Positions 16,301-24,809 of a stretch of 64,000 nucleotides of DNA are shown here, one piece after another; the first letter of the stretch is position 1; the number at the start of each line of letters is the position of its first letter. The notes beneath the pieces are model-generated. The model worked only from the letters and a program-made list of their open reading frames with translations. It was not told the origin of the DNA and did no database searches. The stretch spans positions 22,608-86,607 of the forward strand of contig NZ_UTHA01000289.1 of assembly GCF_900582195.1 (NCBI RefSeq), in the 5' to 3' direction. A program made the position numbers and the translations under genes. This DNA is from Pseudomonas viridiflava (lineage in GTDB: Bacteria > Pseudomonadota > Gammaproteobacteria > Pseudomonadales > Pseudomonadaceae).

Positions 16301-18226
16301 AAGTTGCTCGAGGCAGGGTTCGAAGACCGCGAAGCCACCGGGCGGACACTGGTCAGCGGCAAGTATGAAACGTCGGGCGTCGAGCCGGACTGCGTGCAAG
16401 GCGACCAGGCCCCAGTGACGAACCACTCACGCAAGTTGCTGCGCAAAGTGCACAAGCTCTATCCCCGCCTGGATGTCGCGCAGGCCAGTCAATTACTCGA
16501 TGAGCTGGGCGACGATCCGCTGAGTCGGGCGATTCGGGTCAAAGCCTTGCGTCAGGATTTGAAAACCCTGCGTGACGTGCTCTTTATCTGGAGTGAAGAC
16601 GGCGCCGGCCTGAAGGCGATGGGAGGGGATCTGGCCGAAGCGCGGCACAGCCGCAAGATGGCGGCCGAGCTGATCGAGAAGGGCTTTCGGCGGTTTGACT
16701 GGACCGAGGGAGAACAGGGCAAACCGGTCTATGCCCTCAAGCTCGATCGAATGCGCATTGGCAAGTTGCCGAGCATGCCTGCGGGATTGAGCTTTGACCA
16801 TATCCGGCATTTGTCGATGAAAGACATGGCGCAGAGTGATGATGTCACGTACTTCCTCAAATCCTTCAAACAGCTTGAGGCGCTGGAACTCGACAAAAAT
16901 AAAATCACTCGGCTCCCCGAAGTGCTGTCGCATATGCCCAATCTCAAGCGATTGGGCCTGGAGGGCAATCAGGTAAAGCTGACCGAGCAGACATTGACCA
17001 AGCTGAACCGGCTGCGCACGCTGACAAATCTTAATCTGAACGACAACCCGTTGGGCGCCACTCCGGATGTCAGTCAAATGAGCAACCTGCGTCTGTTGTT
17101 GCTGCGCAATACGGGGATTACCGAACTGCCTCGAGGTCTGCAGAGTCGCGCCCATATCGAAAGGATGGATCTGAGCGAAAACAAAATCAGTGAATTACCC
17201 GAATGGCTGTTTCAAAAACCGCATCGATTTACCCGGGCGCTCAACCTTGGGCGCAACACCTTCACTGAAACCAGCAAAACGTATCTGGATAACTATCGCA
17301 ATAATTACGGGATAGGCATGGGTTACACCGCAGACGACACTGCCCGACTCCACGAACAAACCGCGCGCTCCTTATGGCTGACCAAGACGACCGGTGAGGA
17401 ATGGCTGACGCAGGTGCGAATCTGGCAGGCGTTTGGCGACGATCCCCGTGCCGAAGGCTTGTTCCAGTTGCTGGCGCGACTGGGCGATACCGCCGACGGG
17501 ACGAAGGGCCGAGCTGACATGCAGCGGCGGATCTGGGCGGTATTGAAGGCAGCAGAGGCTGATGGCGCTCTCTGCGATGAGTTGCTCGATCTGGCCGCCA
17601 ACCCGATCAATTGCGATGACACGGCGGCGATCAATTTCAGTCATCTTGAAGTGGCTGTTCACGTCGATCATGTAACCAAGGGCGCCGGCGGCAAGATCAC
17701 AGCCAAACCGCTGCTCGAACTCGGCCGCAGACTGTTCCGGCTGCATCGACTGAACGAGATTGCCCGCGAACATGCGCTCAAGGTCGGGAAACTGGATGAA
17801 CTCGAGGTGAACCTGGCTTATCGCATCGGGCTGGCGAAGACGCTCGACCTGCCTGGCCAGCCGCAGAACATGTTGCTCGGACCGGAGAGCGGCGTGACCG
17901 CCGCTGATCTGGAAAAGGCGCAACACCGGATCGCTACAGACGAACTCTCCCCCCAATGGCTCGAATTCATGCAGCAGCAGACGTTCTGGCGTGACTACCT
18001 GAAACGTACGTTTACGCGCAAGTTCTCGCTGATCGACGAGTCGTTCGCGCCGCAAATGACTGCCCTGGATGAGAAGGCAGACACACTGCCCAGTGCTGAC
18101 TATCTGAGTCAGGGGCTTGCCCTCAAACTTCAAAAGGAACAGGCGCAAGAGGCAGAGTTCAAGCGCCTGACGCAAGAGTCTATCCGCCTGGTGGACCTGG
18201 GCCTGTGCGTGATGCCGGACATGTGA
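13400..18226 (+). CDS. DUF6543-LRR-NEL protein, putative E3 ubiquitin ligase effector
   Basis: A 1608-residue protein. ATG 13400 has AAGGGA upstream; a start at 13343 is less likely. From the N-terminus: a DUF6543-type domain (~1-400, LLQAAMQNF at 131-139); a hydrophobic Gly-rich segment (~410-440, VAGLFVPVLGQLMMG) that may insert in membrane; a long middle region; about six leucine-rich repeats (~1120-1300, LEALELDKNKITRLP, LKRLGLEGNQV, NLNLNDNP); and a C-terminal NEL domain (~1315-1600). The candidate catalytic Cys is residue 1405 in INCDDTAAINF, equivalent to the CxD motif of IpaH/SspH ligases. NEL enzymes ubiquitinate host proteins after type III delivery. No secretion genes lie in the window, so delivery and targets are unknown. 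The stop codon is three bases from convergent mnmC. Confidence 0.85.
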   Translation: MTTKENKQTLTQRSILSTLLDATGDLDTAETLEKTLPAYLLKASATSLARLDEINRELLARQLKVNKDLSGLKPLADFCISELNSALSEKWPALYDAGADVVSLPGVDCGCETSATDQAGIDLVKHATQTLLQAAMQNFTEDEEQADAFPDGSQVRLKSAPQGVSGLTPAAFAAFCRQLDLGKKYQEHLQQVFGLRDESGNVVASSAMTRDIAALKQSLLELDAHLAVLKGDITAAGLRMLQDLMLADGVASTQTLQYGKEPLIMQGIKILDSCVWGVVVFSRRSVEQHPEDGCMVYMAGEPERAVYEYPSFNAFKRYLVQQLKSADYQDYFARSLDEDDKADFFKTLAEKGDLGLVKQWPISVPLFDFMVQSHVGKLQIDARKLAVPTADIDEEARRQRLLDFVQRGVSIASVAGLFVPVLGQLMMGVAVGQLLGEVYEGVEDWQRGDHQQALSHLLSVVENIALMGVFAGGQKVVGALGRKLLRTHPQFFGEFTAILNHAGKARLWKPDFAPYEHSLPTGFTIDPGSKEFYQIGAKTLGNVDHRVFAGSYDSDANLWRLEHAKRAQAYTPELVRHVEGGWRLPAEEPEEWGSSAYALKRIDPHLREFGDSDLDMMRRLSDTSHQTVLDTFNDNLRLPVRLRDTVERVRIGRQLRELTVELENGETHSGQSVETLMHALPKLPGWPTDRYIEVAGEEEGVVEATYPANSTIDETLGVVVTRDQLSRGQLLQTVIDGLYQNEVDALLGGKVEKNIEESALAKKLGAALRSDYRAVFERLYQRYDESQTDELLNLRKVFADIPARYGQRLIDRAPSVERQHLRTTARVPLRLGQRARAAAAKVRLDRGLTGFHWPRLANADTDKLAIQLLPRLGGWNKKLRLEVRDKALTGPVLEAIGDASATADDTCYLVKSADGYEAFDGDKKSLGKVASAPDALYTAILKALPSRQREASGLIGAGQASRQGLRSKLLEAGFEDREATGRTLVSGKYETSGVEPDCVQGDQAPVTNHSRKLLRKVHKLYPRLDVAQASQLLDELGDDPLSRAIRVKALRQDLKTLRDVLFIWSEDGAGLKAMGGDLAEARHSRKMAAELIEKGFRRFDWTEGEQGKPVYALKLDRMRIGKLPSMPAGLSFDHIRHLSMKDMAQSDDVTYFLKSFKQLEALELDKNKITRLPEVLSHMPNLKRLGLEGNQVKLTEQTLTKLNRLRTLTNLNLNDNPLGATPDVSQMSNLRLLLLRNTGITELPRGLQSRAHIERMDLSENKISELPEWLFQKPHRFTRALNLGRNTFTETSKTYLDNYRNNYGIGMGYTADDTARLHEQTARSLWLTKTTGEEWLTQVRIWQAFGDDPRAEGLFQLLARLGDTADGTKGRADMQRRIWAVLKAAEADGALCDELLDLAANPINCDDTAAINFSHLEVAVHVDHVTKGAGGKITAKPLLELGRRLFRLHRLNEIAREHALKVGKLDELEVNLAYRIGLAKTLDLPGQPQNMLLGPESGVTAADLEKAQHRIATDELSPQWLEFMQQQTFWRDYLKRTFTRKFSLIDESFAPQMTALDEKADTLPSADYLSQGLALKLQKEQAQEAEFKRLTQESIRLVDLGLCVMPDM

Positions 18227-18229
18227 GAT

Positions 18230-20209
18230 TCACTTGCCGCGAATCAACCGACGCAGGGCGAAGCGGTTAGGGTGACAGGCTTCGGCTACGCTGCGTGGCA
18301 GTGGCAGCGGCTCGTTGTCCAGCCACGCGGCAAGCAGTTCGCCGGACAAGGGCGCGGTAATCAGCCCCCGCGAGCCGTGGCCGCTGTTGACATACAAGCC
18401 GTCCAGCCAAGGGCAGGCGATGTCTGGCACCTGGCGGGCATCCTTGCTCAGTGCGGCATAAGCGTCGAGAAACGCTTCGCGGTCGGCGAGGGGCCCGACA
18501 ATCGGTAAATAGTCAGGGCTGGTGCAGCGGAAGGCTGCGCGGCCCTGCAGGTTTTCGACAGGCTGTTCGCTGATGTGCAGGCGCGCGACGAGGTCAGTGG
18601 AAATCTCTTCGAGCATCGCCAGATTGCCCACGTGTTCAGCCGTGGTCGGGGTCAGGTCATCGCTGTTGAAATCGAAACTGGCGCCGAGGGTGTGCTCGCC
18701 CAAACGCGCCGGGGCGACGTAGCCTTCGGCACAGACCACCGTGGTCAGCGCTTGGCTTTCGGTTGTTTCGCCCAGACGAGTGATCTGCCCGCGAATGCGC
18801 TTGAGCGGCAGTTCGGCACTTTGCGTAAAACGTTTGATCTCGGCGGCGCCGGCCAGCACCACGATCGGCGCGCTGGCAAGCAGGCGGTCACCGTCGAGGG
18901 CTTGCCACTGATCATCGACCTTGCGCAGTTCAAGCACATCGCGATGGCTGAGCAATTCGATGTTCGGCTGCGCCGCTTGCGCCTGACACAGCGCCGGCGG
19001 ATGCACCCAGCCTCCTTCGGGATAGTACAAACCGCCGTGGGCCACGCCGACCCCGGCGCGGGCCTGCGCCTCGGGCTGGTCAAGCCATCGCAACAGATCT
19101 TCCGGGAAAGCTTGTGCCAATTGCGCGTGGCGCTCGGCTTCCTTGGCATTGAATGCCAGTTGCAGCACACCGCAGTCGTCCCAGTCGGTGCCGCGTTGCA
19201 GGGTTTCCAGCAGGCGTCGGGTGTAACCAAAACCGCTGACGATCAGTTGCGACAACGCCGTGCCATGGGCAGACAACTTCAGATACAGCACACCCTGCGG
19301 GTTGCCCGAGGCTTCCTGTGCTACCGCGTCATGGCGCTCGAGCAACGTCACTTGCCAGCCGCGTGCGGCCAGACTGGACGCCGTGGCGCATCCGGCCAGA
19401 CCGGCGCCGATCACCAGCGCACGCCGCTCAGCGGCGATCGGCGCGGGGCGAGCGAACCACGGCTTGTCCGGCACGGGCGGAGCAACTTCCGCCGGCCAGC
19501 CGAGGAATTCGCCACGGAGGATTTCCCACTTGTGACCGATGCCCGGCGTGCGCTTCATTTTGAACCCGGCGGCGTTGAGCAAACGGCGAACCCAACCAGT
19601 GCTGGTAAAGGTGCTGATGGTCGAACCGGGCGCTGCCAGTCGCGCCAGTTCAACAAACAGTTCGGCAGTCCACATGTCGGGGTTTTTCGCCGGGGCGAAG
19701 CCGTCGAGAAACCACGCGTCGATCTGCGCGTCGAGCTGCGGCAGTTGTTCCAGTGCATCGCCGATCAACAGCGTCAGCGTCACGCGGCCGTTGGCCAGGG
19801 TGATGCGCTGAAAGCCTGTGTGGATCGCCACGTAATGCGTCAGCAACTGATCGGCCAGCGGCTTGAGTTCCGGCCAGAGTGCCAAGGCACGCTTCAGATC
19901 GGCCGGGCTCAGCGGGTATTTTTCGACGCTGACGAAATGCAGCCGCGCACCGGCGACGGCGTGTTGCTCGAACAATTGCCAGGCACAAAGAAAATTCAGC
20001 CCGGTGCCGAAGCCGGTTTCACCAATAACCAAACAACCGCTGGACGGCAACGCGGCAAAACGCTCGGCCAGACGGTTTTGTTCGAGGAACACATAACGGG
20101 TTTCATCCAGACCTGATTTGTCGGAAAAATACACGTCATCGAACACCCGCGAACGCGGGCGTCCCTGGTCATCCCAGTCGAGTTGGGCGTGGGGCAATAC
20201 GGCTTTCAT
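18230..20209 (-). CDS. mnmC: Bifunctional tRNA mnm5s2U biosynthesis protein MnmC
   Basis: A 659-residue fusion. The N-terminal ~240 residues are an S-adenosylmethionine methyltransferase (VIGETGFGTGLNFL, then DAWFLDGFAPAKNPDMW). The C-terminal part is an FAD oxidoreductase with the dinucleotide-binding motif VIGAGLAGCATASSLAARGW near residue 265. It removes the carboxymethyl group of cmnm5s2U34 and methylates the product at the tRNA wobble base. Length and order match E. coli MnmC. It is transcribed towards the NEL gene. Confidence 0.95.
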   Translation of the reverse strand: MKAVLPHAQLDWDDQGRPRSRVFDDVYFSDKSGLDETRYVFLEQNRLAERFAALPSSGCLVIGETGFGTGLNFLCAWQLFEQHAVAGARLHFVSVEKYPLSPADLKRALALWPELKPLADQLLTHYVAIHTGFQRITLANGRVTLTLLIGDALEQLPQLDAQIDAWFLDGFAPAKNPDMWTAELFVELARLAAPGSTISTFTSTGWVRRLLNAAGFKMKRTPGIGHKWEILRGEFLGWPAEVAPPVPDKPWFARPAPIAAERRALVIGAGLAGCATASSLAARGWQVTLLERHDAVAQEASGNPQGVLYLKLSAHGTALSQLIVSGFGYTRRLLETLQRGTDWDDCGVLQLAFNAKEAERHAQLAQAFPEDLLRWLDQPEAQARAGVGVAHGGLYYPEGGWVHPPALCQAQAAQPNIELLSHRDVLELRKVDDQWQALDGDRLLASAPIVVLAGAAEIKRFTQSAELPLKRIRGQITRLGETTESQALTTVVCAEGYVAPARLGEHTLGASFDFNSDDLTPTTAEHVGNLAMLEEISTDLVARLHISEQPVENLQGRAAFRCTSPDYLPIVGPLADREAFLDAYAALSKDARQVPDIACPWLDGLYVNSGHGSRGLITAPLSGELLAAWLDNEPLPLPRSVAEACHPNRFALRRLIRGK

Positions 20210-20380
20210 GGCAGGCTCGGCAACGACAAGGCCGCCATTCTAGCCGATCGCGCAGGCGTTGCTTGATCCATGGCAAGGCTTGTCGCCGAGACTGACGGAC
20301 AATCCGCCACCCGCAGGAATTTCTGCGCCGCTGCTGTGCCCAATCCGCTAGTCTTGCTGAATCCTGGAAGGAGCCGTCCC

Positions 20381-21895
20381 ATGTTTGAATCCGCTGAAAT
20401 CGGTCACGCCATCGACAAAGACACCTATGAGGCGGCCGTCCCGGCACTGCGTGAAGCCTTGCTTGAAGCCCAGTTCGAATTGCAGCAGCAGAAGCGTTTC
20501 CCGGTGATCATCCTGATCAACGGCATCGAGGGTGCGGGCAAGGGCGAGACGGTCAAATTGCTCAACGAGTGGATGGACCCACGCCTGATCGAAGTGCGCA
20601 CCTTCGATCAGCAGACCGATGAAGAGTTGTCGCGGCCACCGGCGTGGCGCTACTGGCGGATGCTTCCGGCCAAGGGGCGGATGGGGATTTTCTTCGGCAA
20701 TTGGTACAGCCAGATGCTGCAGGGGCGGGTGCACGGCTTGTTCAAGGATCCGCGTCTGGATCAGGCCATCGCGGGTGCCGAGCGGCTGGAAAAGATGCTC
20801 TGTGACGAAGGCGCGCTGATCTTCAAGTTCTGGTTTCACTTGTCGAAAAAACAGATGAAGGCGCGGCTCAAAGCGCTGGCCGATGATCCGTTGCACAGCT
20901 GGCGCATCAGCCCGCTGGACTGGCAGCAATCGCAAACCTACGACAAGTTCGTCAAATACGGCGAGCGTGTACTGCGCCGTACCAGCCGTGATTACGCGCC
21001 GTGGCATGTGATCGAAGGCGCCGACGCCAACTACCGCAGCCTGGCGGTCGGCAAGATTCTCCTCGAGGGTTTGCAAAATGCGCTGAAGCGTCCAGACGTG
21101 CATCCCCACGATGTCAGTGCCGCGCCGCTGGGCACGCCGGTCGATCAGTTGAACCTGCTCGACAGCCTCGACCTGACCCAGCGCCTGGAGAAGAAAGACT
21201 ACGAAGAACAACTGATCACCGAGCAGGCGCGCCTGTCCGGGTTGATGCGCGACAAACGCATGCGCCGCCACGCACTGATTGCGGTCTTCGAAGGCAACGA
21301 TGCGGCAGGCAAGGGCGGGGCGATCCGTCGGGTCGCGGCGGCGCTCGATCCGCGTCAATACAACATCGTGCCGATTGCCGCGCCGACGGAAGAGGAGCGG
21401 GCGCAGCCGTACTTGTGGCGTTTCTGGCGGCATATTCCAGCGCGCGGCAAGTTCACCGTGTTCGACCGCTCCTGGTACGGCCGGGTCTTGGTGGAGCGGG
21501 TCGAAGGTTTCTGCACGCCGGCCGACTGGCTGCGCGCCTATGGCGAGATCAACGACTTTGAAGAGCAACTGGCCGATGCCGGCGTGATCGTGGTCAAGTT
21601 CTGGCTGGCCATCGACAAGGACACGCAGATGGAGCGCTTCCAGGCGCGTGAAGAGATCCCGTTCAAGCGTTTCAAGATCACCGAAGACGACTGGCGCAAT
21701 CGCGACAAATGGGACGCCTACCGGGCCGCCGTGGGCGATATGGTCGACCGCACCAGTTCCGAGATCGCGCCGTGGACCCTGGTCGAGGCCAATGACAAGC
21801 GCTGGGCGCGGGTCAAAGTGTTGCGCACGATCAACCGCGCACTTGAAGACGCGTTCGAGAAATCCGACAAGCACGCGAAGAAACACAAGGATTGA
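20381..21895 (+). CDS. pap: Polyphosphate:AMP phosphotransferase (double PPK2)
   Basis: A 504-residue protein made of two tandem PPK2 domains, each with a Walker A-like loop: GIEGAGKGE near residue 50 and GNDAAGKGGA near residue 305. This fused class II arrangement is typical of polyphosphate:AMP phosphotransferase, which makes ADP from AMP and polyphosphate. GGAAGGAG lies about nine bases before ATG 20381, ruling out the longer reading from 20270. Divergent from mnmC with an intergenic gap of 170 bases. Confidence 0.92.
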   Translation: MFESAEIGHAIDKDTYEAAVPALREALLEAQFELQQQKRFPVIILINGIEGAGKGETVKLLNEWMDPRLIEVRTFDQQTDEELSRPPAWRYWRMLPAKGRMGIFFGNWYSQMLQGRVHGLFKDPRLDQAIAGAERLEKMLCDEGALIFKFWFHLSKKQMKARLKALADDPLHSWRISPLDWQQSQTYDKFVKYGERVLRRTSRDYAPWHVIEGADANYRSLAVGKILLEGLQNALKRPDVHPHDVSAAPLGTPVDQLNLLDSLDLTQRLEKKDYEEQLITEQARLSGLMRDKRMRRHALIAVFEGNDAAGKGGAIRRVAAALDPRQYNIVPIAAPTEEERAQPYLWRFWRHIPARGKFTVFDRSWYGRVLVERVEGFCTPADWLRAYGEINDFEEQLADAGVIVVKFWLAIDKDTQMERFQAREEIPFKRFKITEDDWRNRDKWDAYRAAVGDMVDRTSSEIAPWTLVEANDKRWARVKVLRTINRALEDAFEKSDKHAKKHKD

Positions 21896-21998
21896 GCCGA
21901 TAGACGCGCATACGCGGGGTGAATGATTGTCGCGGTCGTTGATGCAGTGGACTTATGCTCAGGTCCACTCTCAACAGACCACAACAATGAGGTATGCC

Positions 21999-23183
21999 AT
22001 GCGTGAAGTGGTGATCGTCGACAGCGTGCGGACTGGCCTGGCCAAATCCTTTCGCGGCAAGTTCAACCAGACCCGTCCCGATGACATGGCGGCCCATTGC
22101 GTCAACGCGCTGCTTGAGCGTAATGACATTGACCCGGCCAGCGTCGAGGATTGCATCGTCGGTGCCGGCTCCAACGAGGGCGCGCAGGGTTACAACATCG
22201 GTCGCAATGTCGCGGTGCTGTCGCGCTTGGGCACCGGCACCGCCGGCATGACCCTCAACCGTTTCTGTTCGTCGGGCTTGCAGGCAATCGCCATTGCCGC
22301 CAACCAGATTGCCTCGGGTTGCAGCGACATCATCGTTGCCGGCGGCGTCGAGTCGATCAGCCTGACGATGAAAAGCGTCAACACCGATCATCTGATCAAC
22401 CCGCTGCTCAAGCAAAAGTCGCCGGGCATCTATTACACGATGGGCCAGACCGCCGAAGTGGTCGCGCGACGTTATGGCGTCAGCCGTGAAGCGCAGGATC
22501 GCTATTCACTGCAAAGTCAGATTCGCACCGCGCAAGCTCAAGCGGCGGGGCTGTTCAACGATGAAATCGTGCCGATGGCGGTCAAGTATCGCGTCGAGGA
22601 CAAAAACACCGGTGAGGTGCAGATTCTCGACGGTGTGGTGGATCGCGACGATTGCAACCGTCCCGATACCACTTACGAAAGCCTCGCCGGATTGAAACCG
22701 GTGTTCGCCGAGGACGGTTCGGTGACGGCGGGCAACTCGTCGCAACTGTCCGACGGTGCCTCGATGACCTTGGTGATGAGCCTGGAGAAGGCGTTGCAAC
22801 TGGGACTCAAGCCGAAAGCGTTCTTCCGGGGTTTTACCGTGGCCGGTTGCGAGCCGGACGAGATGGGCATCGGCCCGGTGTTCTCGGTGCCGAAACTGCT
22901 CAAGGCCAAGGGTTTGCAGGTGGCGGATATCGATTTGTGGGAGCTGAACGAGGCGTTCGCGTCGCAGTGCCTGTATAGCCGTGATCGGCTGGAGATCGAT
23001 AACGAAAAGTACAACGTCAATGGCGGCTCGATTTCCATTGGTCACCCGTTTGGCATGACCGGGTCACGGCAGGTCGGGCATCTGGTGCGTGAGTTGCAGC
23101 GGCGTAATTTGCGTTACGGCATCGTGACGATGTGTGTGGGCGGGGGGATGGGCGCTACCGGGTTGTTTGAGGCGGTTCGCTAA
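21999..23183 (+). CDS. Acetyl-CoA acetyltransferase / 3-ketoacyl-CoA thiolase family protein
   Basis: A 394-residue thiolase. The nucleophilic Cys is in NRFCSSGLQAIA (~residue 88); NEAFA, the catalytic His in GHPFGMTGSRQ, and the C-terminal Cys in CVGGGMGATG are all present. GAGGT lies five bases before ATG 21999, which gives the usual start MREVVIVDS; ATG 21987 is an alternative. No other beta-oxidation gene flanks it, so the direction (degradation or acetoacetyl-CoA formation) is open. Confidence 0.9.
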   Translation: MREVVIVDSVRTGLAKSFRGKFNQTRPDDMAAHCVNALLERNDIDPASVEDCIVGAGSNEGAQGYNIGRNVAVLSRLGTGTAGMTLNRFCSSGLQAIAIAANQIASGCSDIIVAGGVESISLTMKSVNTDHLINPLLKQKSPGIYYTMGQTAEVVARRYGVSREAQDRYSLQSQIRTAQAQAAGLFNDEIVPMAVKYRVEDKNTGEVQILDGVVDRDDCNRPDTTYESLAGLKPVFAEDGSVTAGNSSQLSDGASMTLVMSLEKALQLGLKPKAFFRGFTVAGCEPDEMGIGPVFSVPKLLKAKGLQVADIDLWELNEAFASQCLYSRDRLEIDNEKYNVNGGSISIGHPFGMTGSRQVGHLVRELQRRNLRYGIVTMCVGGGMGATGLFEAVR

Positions 23184-23214
23184 GCACTGACCTGTTTGGT
23201 GTCTGATCTACCGC

Positions 23215-23309
23215 TTTCGCGAGCAGGCTCGCTCCCACAGTAGATCTTCAGTGAACACCTGTTTTGTGTACACCAGAGATCCAGTGTGGGAGCGAGCTTG
23301 CTCGCGAAG
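23215..23309. repeat. REP pair
   Basis: Inverted REP cores at 23215-23240 and 23284-23309 separated by ~43 bases, between convergent thiolase and the small DUF6316-like gene. Confidence 0.92.
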
Positions 23310-23322
23310 GGATCGACCGGGT

Positions 23323-23517
23323 TTACCGGTTGGAATCCAGCAGCTGCATCCGCGCGATATAAGCTTTTATTTCCAGCTCGGCCTTCTCGGGACTTTCGAA
23401 CGGCCCTTCTAGGGTATTTTCCCGAGTACTGAAATACAGTTCACCATTGACCCGACACACCCGGTCGCTGCGAAAGTGCGTAGCAGGGGCTGGGTCCTGG
23501 GCGCGCATTGCTAACAT
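23323..23517 (-). CDS. Small conserved protein (DUF6316-like)
   Basis: A 64-residue protein with an AAGGAG ribosome binding site seven bases before its ATG. The pattern HFRSDRVCRVNGELYFSTRE followed by a GPFESPEKAE segment looks like the small Pseudomonas family DUF6316; that assignment is from memory. No signal peptide or membrane helix. Function unknown. Confidence 0.65.
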   Translation of the reverse strand: MLAMRAQDPAPATHFRSDRVCRVNGELYFSTRENTLEGPFESPEKAELEIKAYIARMQLLDSNR

Positions 23518-23727
23518 GATCGGTCTCCTTGGATGATGCGCTGAAAGGGATCCAATGAGCTTATGCCTGAAGCACTTGGAACGCCCGCTCAGCCGATCAA
23601 CGGCGTCGCGTCAATTTACTGCTGCGACCTGCACAGTTTGATTCGCGTCCTGACCGCAACTGTCCCTGTGTCGCGCCCGGTGGCAAGCCTAGAATGGACG
23701 CACTTGTCAGCAGGCTTTGGGGTTTTC

Positions 23728-24687
23728 ATGCACATTTCATCGGGTCGCTGGGTCTACGGCTTGTTCCTGGCGCTGCTGACCGCGTTTCTGTGGGGCATCC
23801 TGCCGATCAAACTCAAACAGGTGTTGCTGGTGATGGACCCGGTGACGGTGACCTGGTTTCGTCTGTTGGTGTCCGGCGGCTGCCTGTTCATCTATCTGAC
23901 GGCGGTGAAACGCCTGCCCAGCCGCAAAGTGCTCGGGCCCAAGGGTGGCTGGCTGGTTTTGATGGCGGTGCTCGGGCTGGTTGGCAACTATGTGTTGTAC
24001 CTGATGGGCCTTAACCTGCTCAGCCCCGGCACCGCGCAACTGGTGGTGCAGATGGGCCCGATCATGTTGCTGATCGCCAGCCTGTTTGTGTTCAAGGAAC
24101 GCTTCAGTATTGGTCAGGGCATTGGTCTTGCGGTTTTGTTGATCGGTTTTGTGCTGTTCTTCAATCAGCGGCTGGCGGAGTTGTTGACGTCATTGTCGGA
24201 TTACACCGCAGGGGTTTTGCTGGTGCTGCTGGCGTCGACGGTGTGGACCTTCTATGCGCTGGGCCAGAAGCAATTGCTGACGGTGTGGAATTCGTTGCAG
24301 GTGATGATGGTGATTTATCTGTTCTGTGCACTGTTGCTGACGCCGTGGGTGCACCCGCTCGAAGCGCTTAACCTGAGTCCGCTGCAGGGCTGGCTGCTGC
24401 TGGCGTGCTGCATGAACACGCTGATTGCCTATGGCGCGTTCGCTGAGGCGCTGGCGCATTGGGAGGCATCACGGGTCAGTGCGACGTTGGCGATCACGCC
24501 GTTGGTGACGTTTGGTGCCGTGGCGATTGCGGCCGGGATCTGGCCCGAGTACGTACATGCCGAACAGATCAACGGGTTGGGTTATGGCGGGGCGGTGCTG
24601 GTGGTGCTGGGTTCGGCGCTGGTGGCCTTGGGGCCGTCGTTGATTGCCGGGCTCAAGGCGCGGCGGATGAAGATGGCCGCCAGTTAA
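23728..24687 (+). CDS. EamA/DMT-family transporter
   Basis: A 319-residue membrane protein with about ten helices in two EamA repeats (first from FLWGILPIKLKQV, second from about GVLLVLLASTVWTFYALGQ). ATG 23728 starts just before the first helix; the upstream in-frame stretch from 23563 is not membrane-like and is left out. Drug/metabolite transporter family; substrate unknown. No obvious operon partners. Confidence 0.88.
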   Translation: MHISSGRWVYGLFLALLTAFLWGILPIKLKQVLLVMDPVTVTWFRLLVSGGCLFIYLTAVKRLPSRKVLGPKGGWLVLMAVLGLVGNYVLYLMGLNLLSPGTAQLVVQMGPIMLLIASLFVFKERFSIGQGIGLAVLLIGFVLFFNQRLAELLTSLSDYTAGVLLVLLASTVWTFYALGQKQLLTVWNSLQVMMVIYLFCALLLTPWVHPLEALNLSPLQGWLLLACCMNTLIAYGAFAEALAHWEASRVSATLAITPLVTFGAVAIAAGIWPEYVHAEQINGLGYGGAVLVVLGSALVALGPSLIAGLKARRMKMAAS

Positions 24688-24701
24688 ACTGCGCTGGCCC
24701 C

Positions 24702-24786
24702 ATTCGCGAGCAAGCTCGCTCCCACAGTTGACCGCATTCTCATGAGAGGAATGCAATCGAGTGTGGGAGCGAGCTTGCTCGCGAAG
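24702..24786. repeat. REP pair
   Basis: Inverted REP cores at 24702-24726 and 24761-24786, between the convergent EamA and fumC genes. Confidence 0.93.
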
Positions 24787-24809
24787 ACTGATTTACAGGC
24801 GCTACAAAA

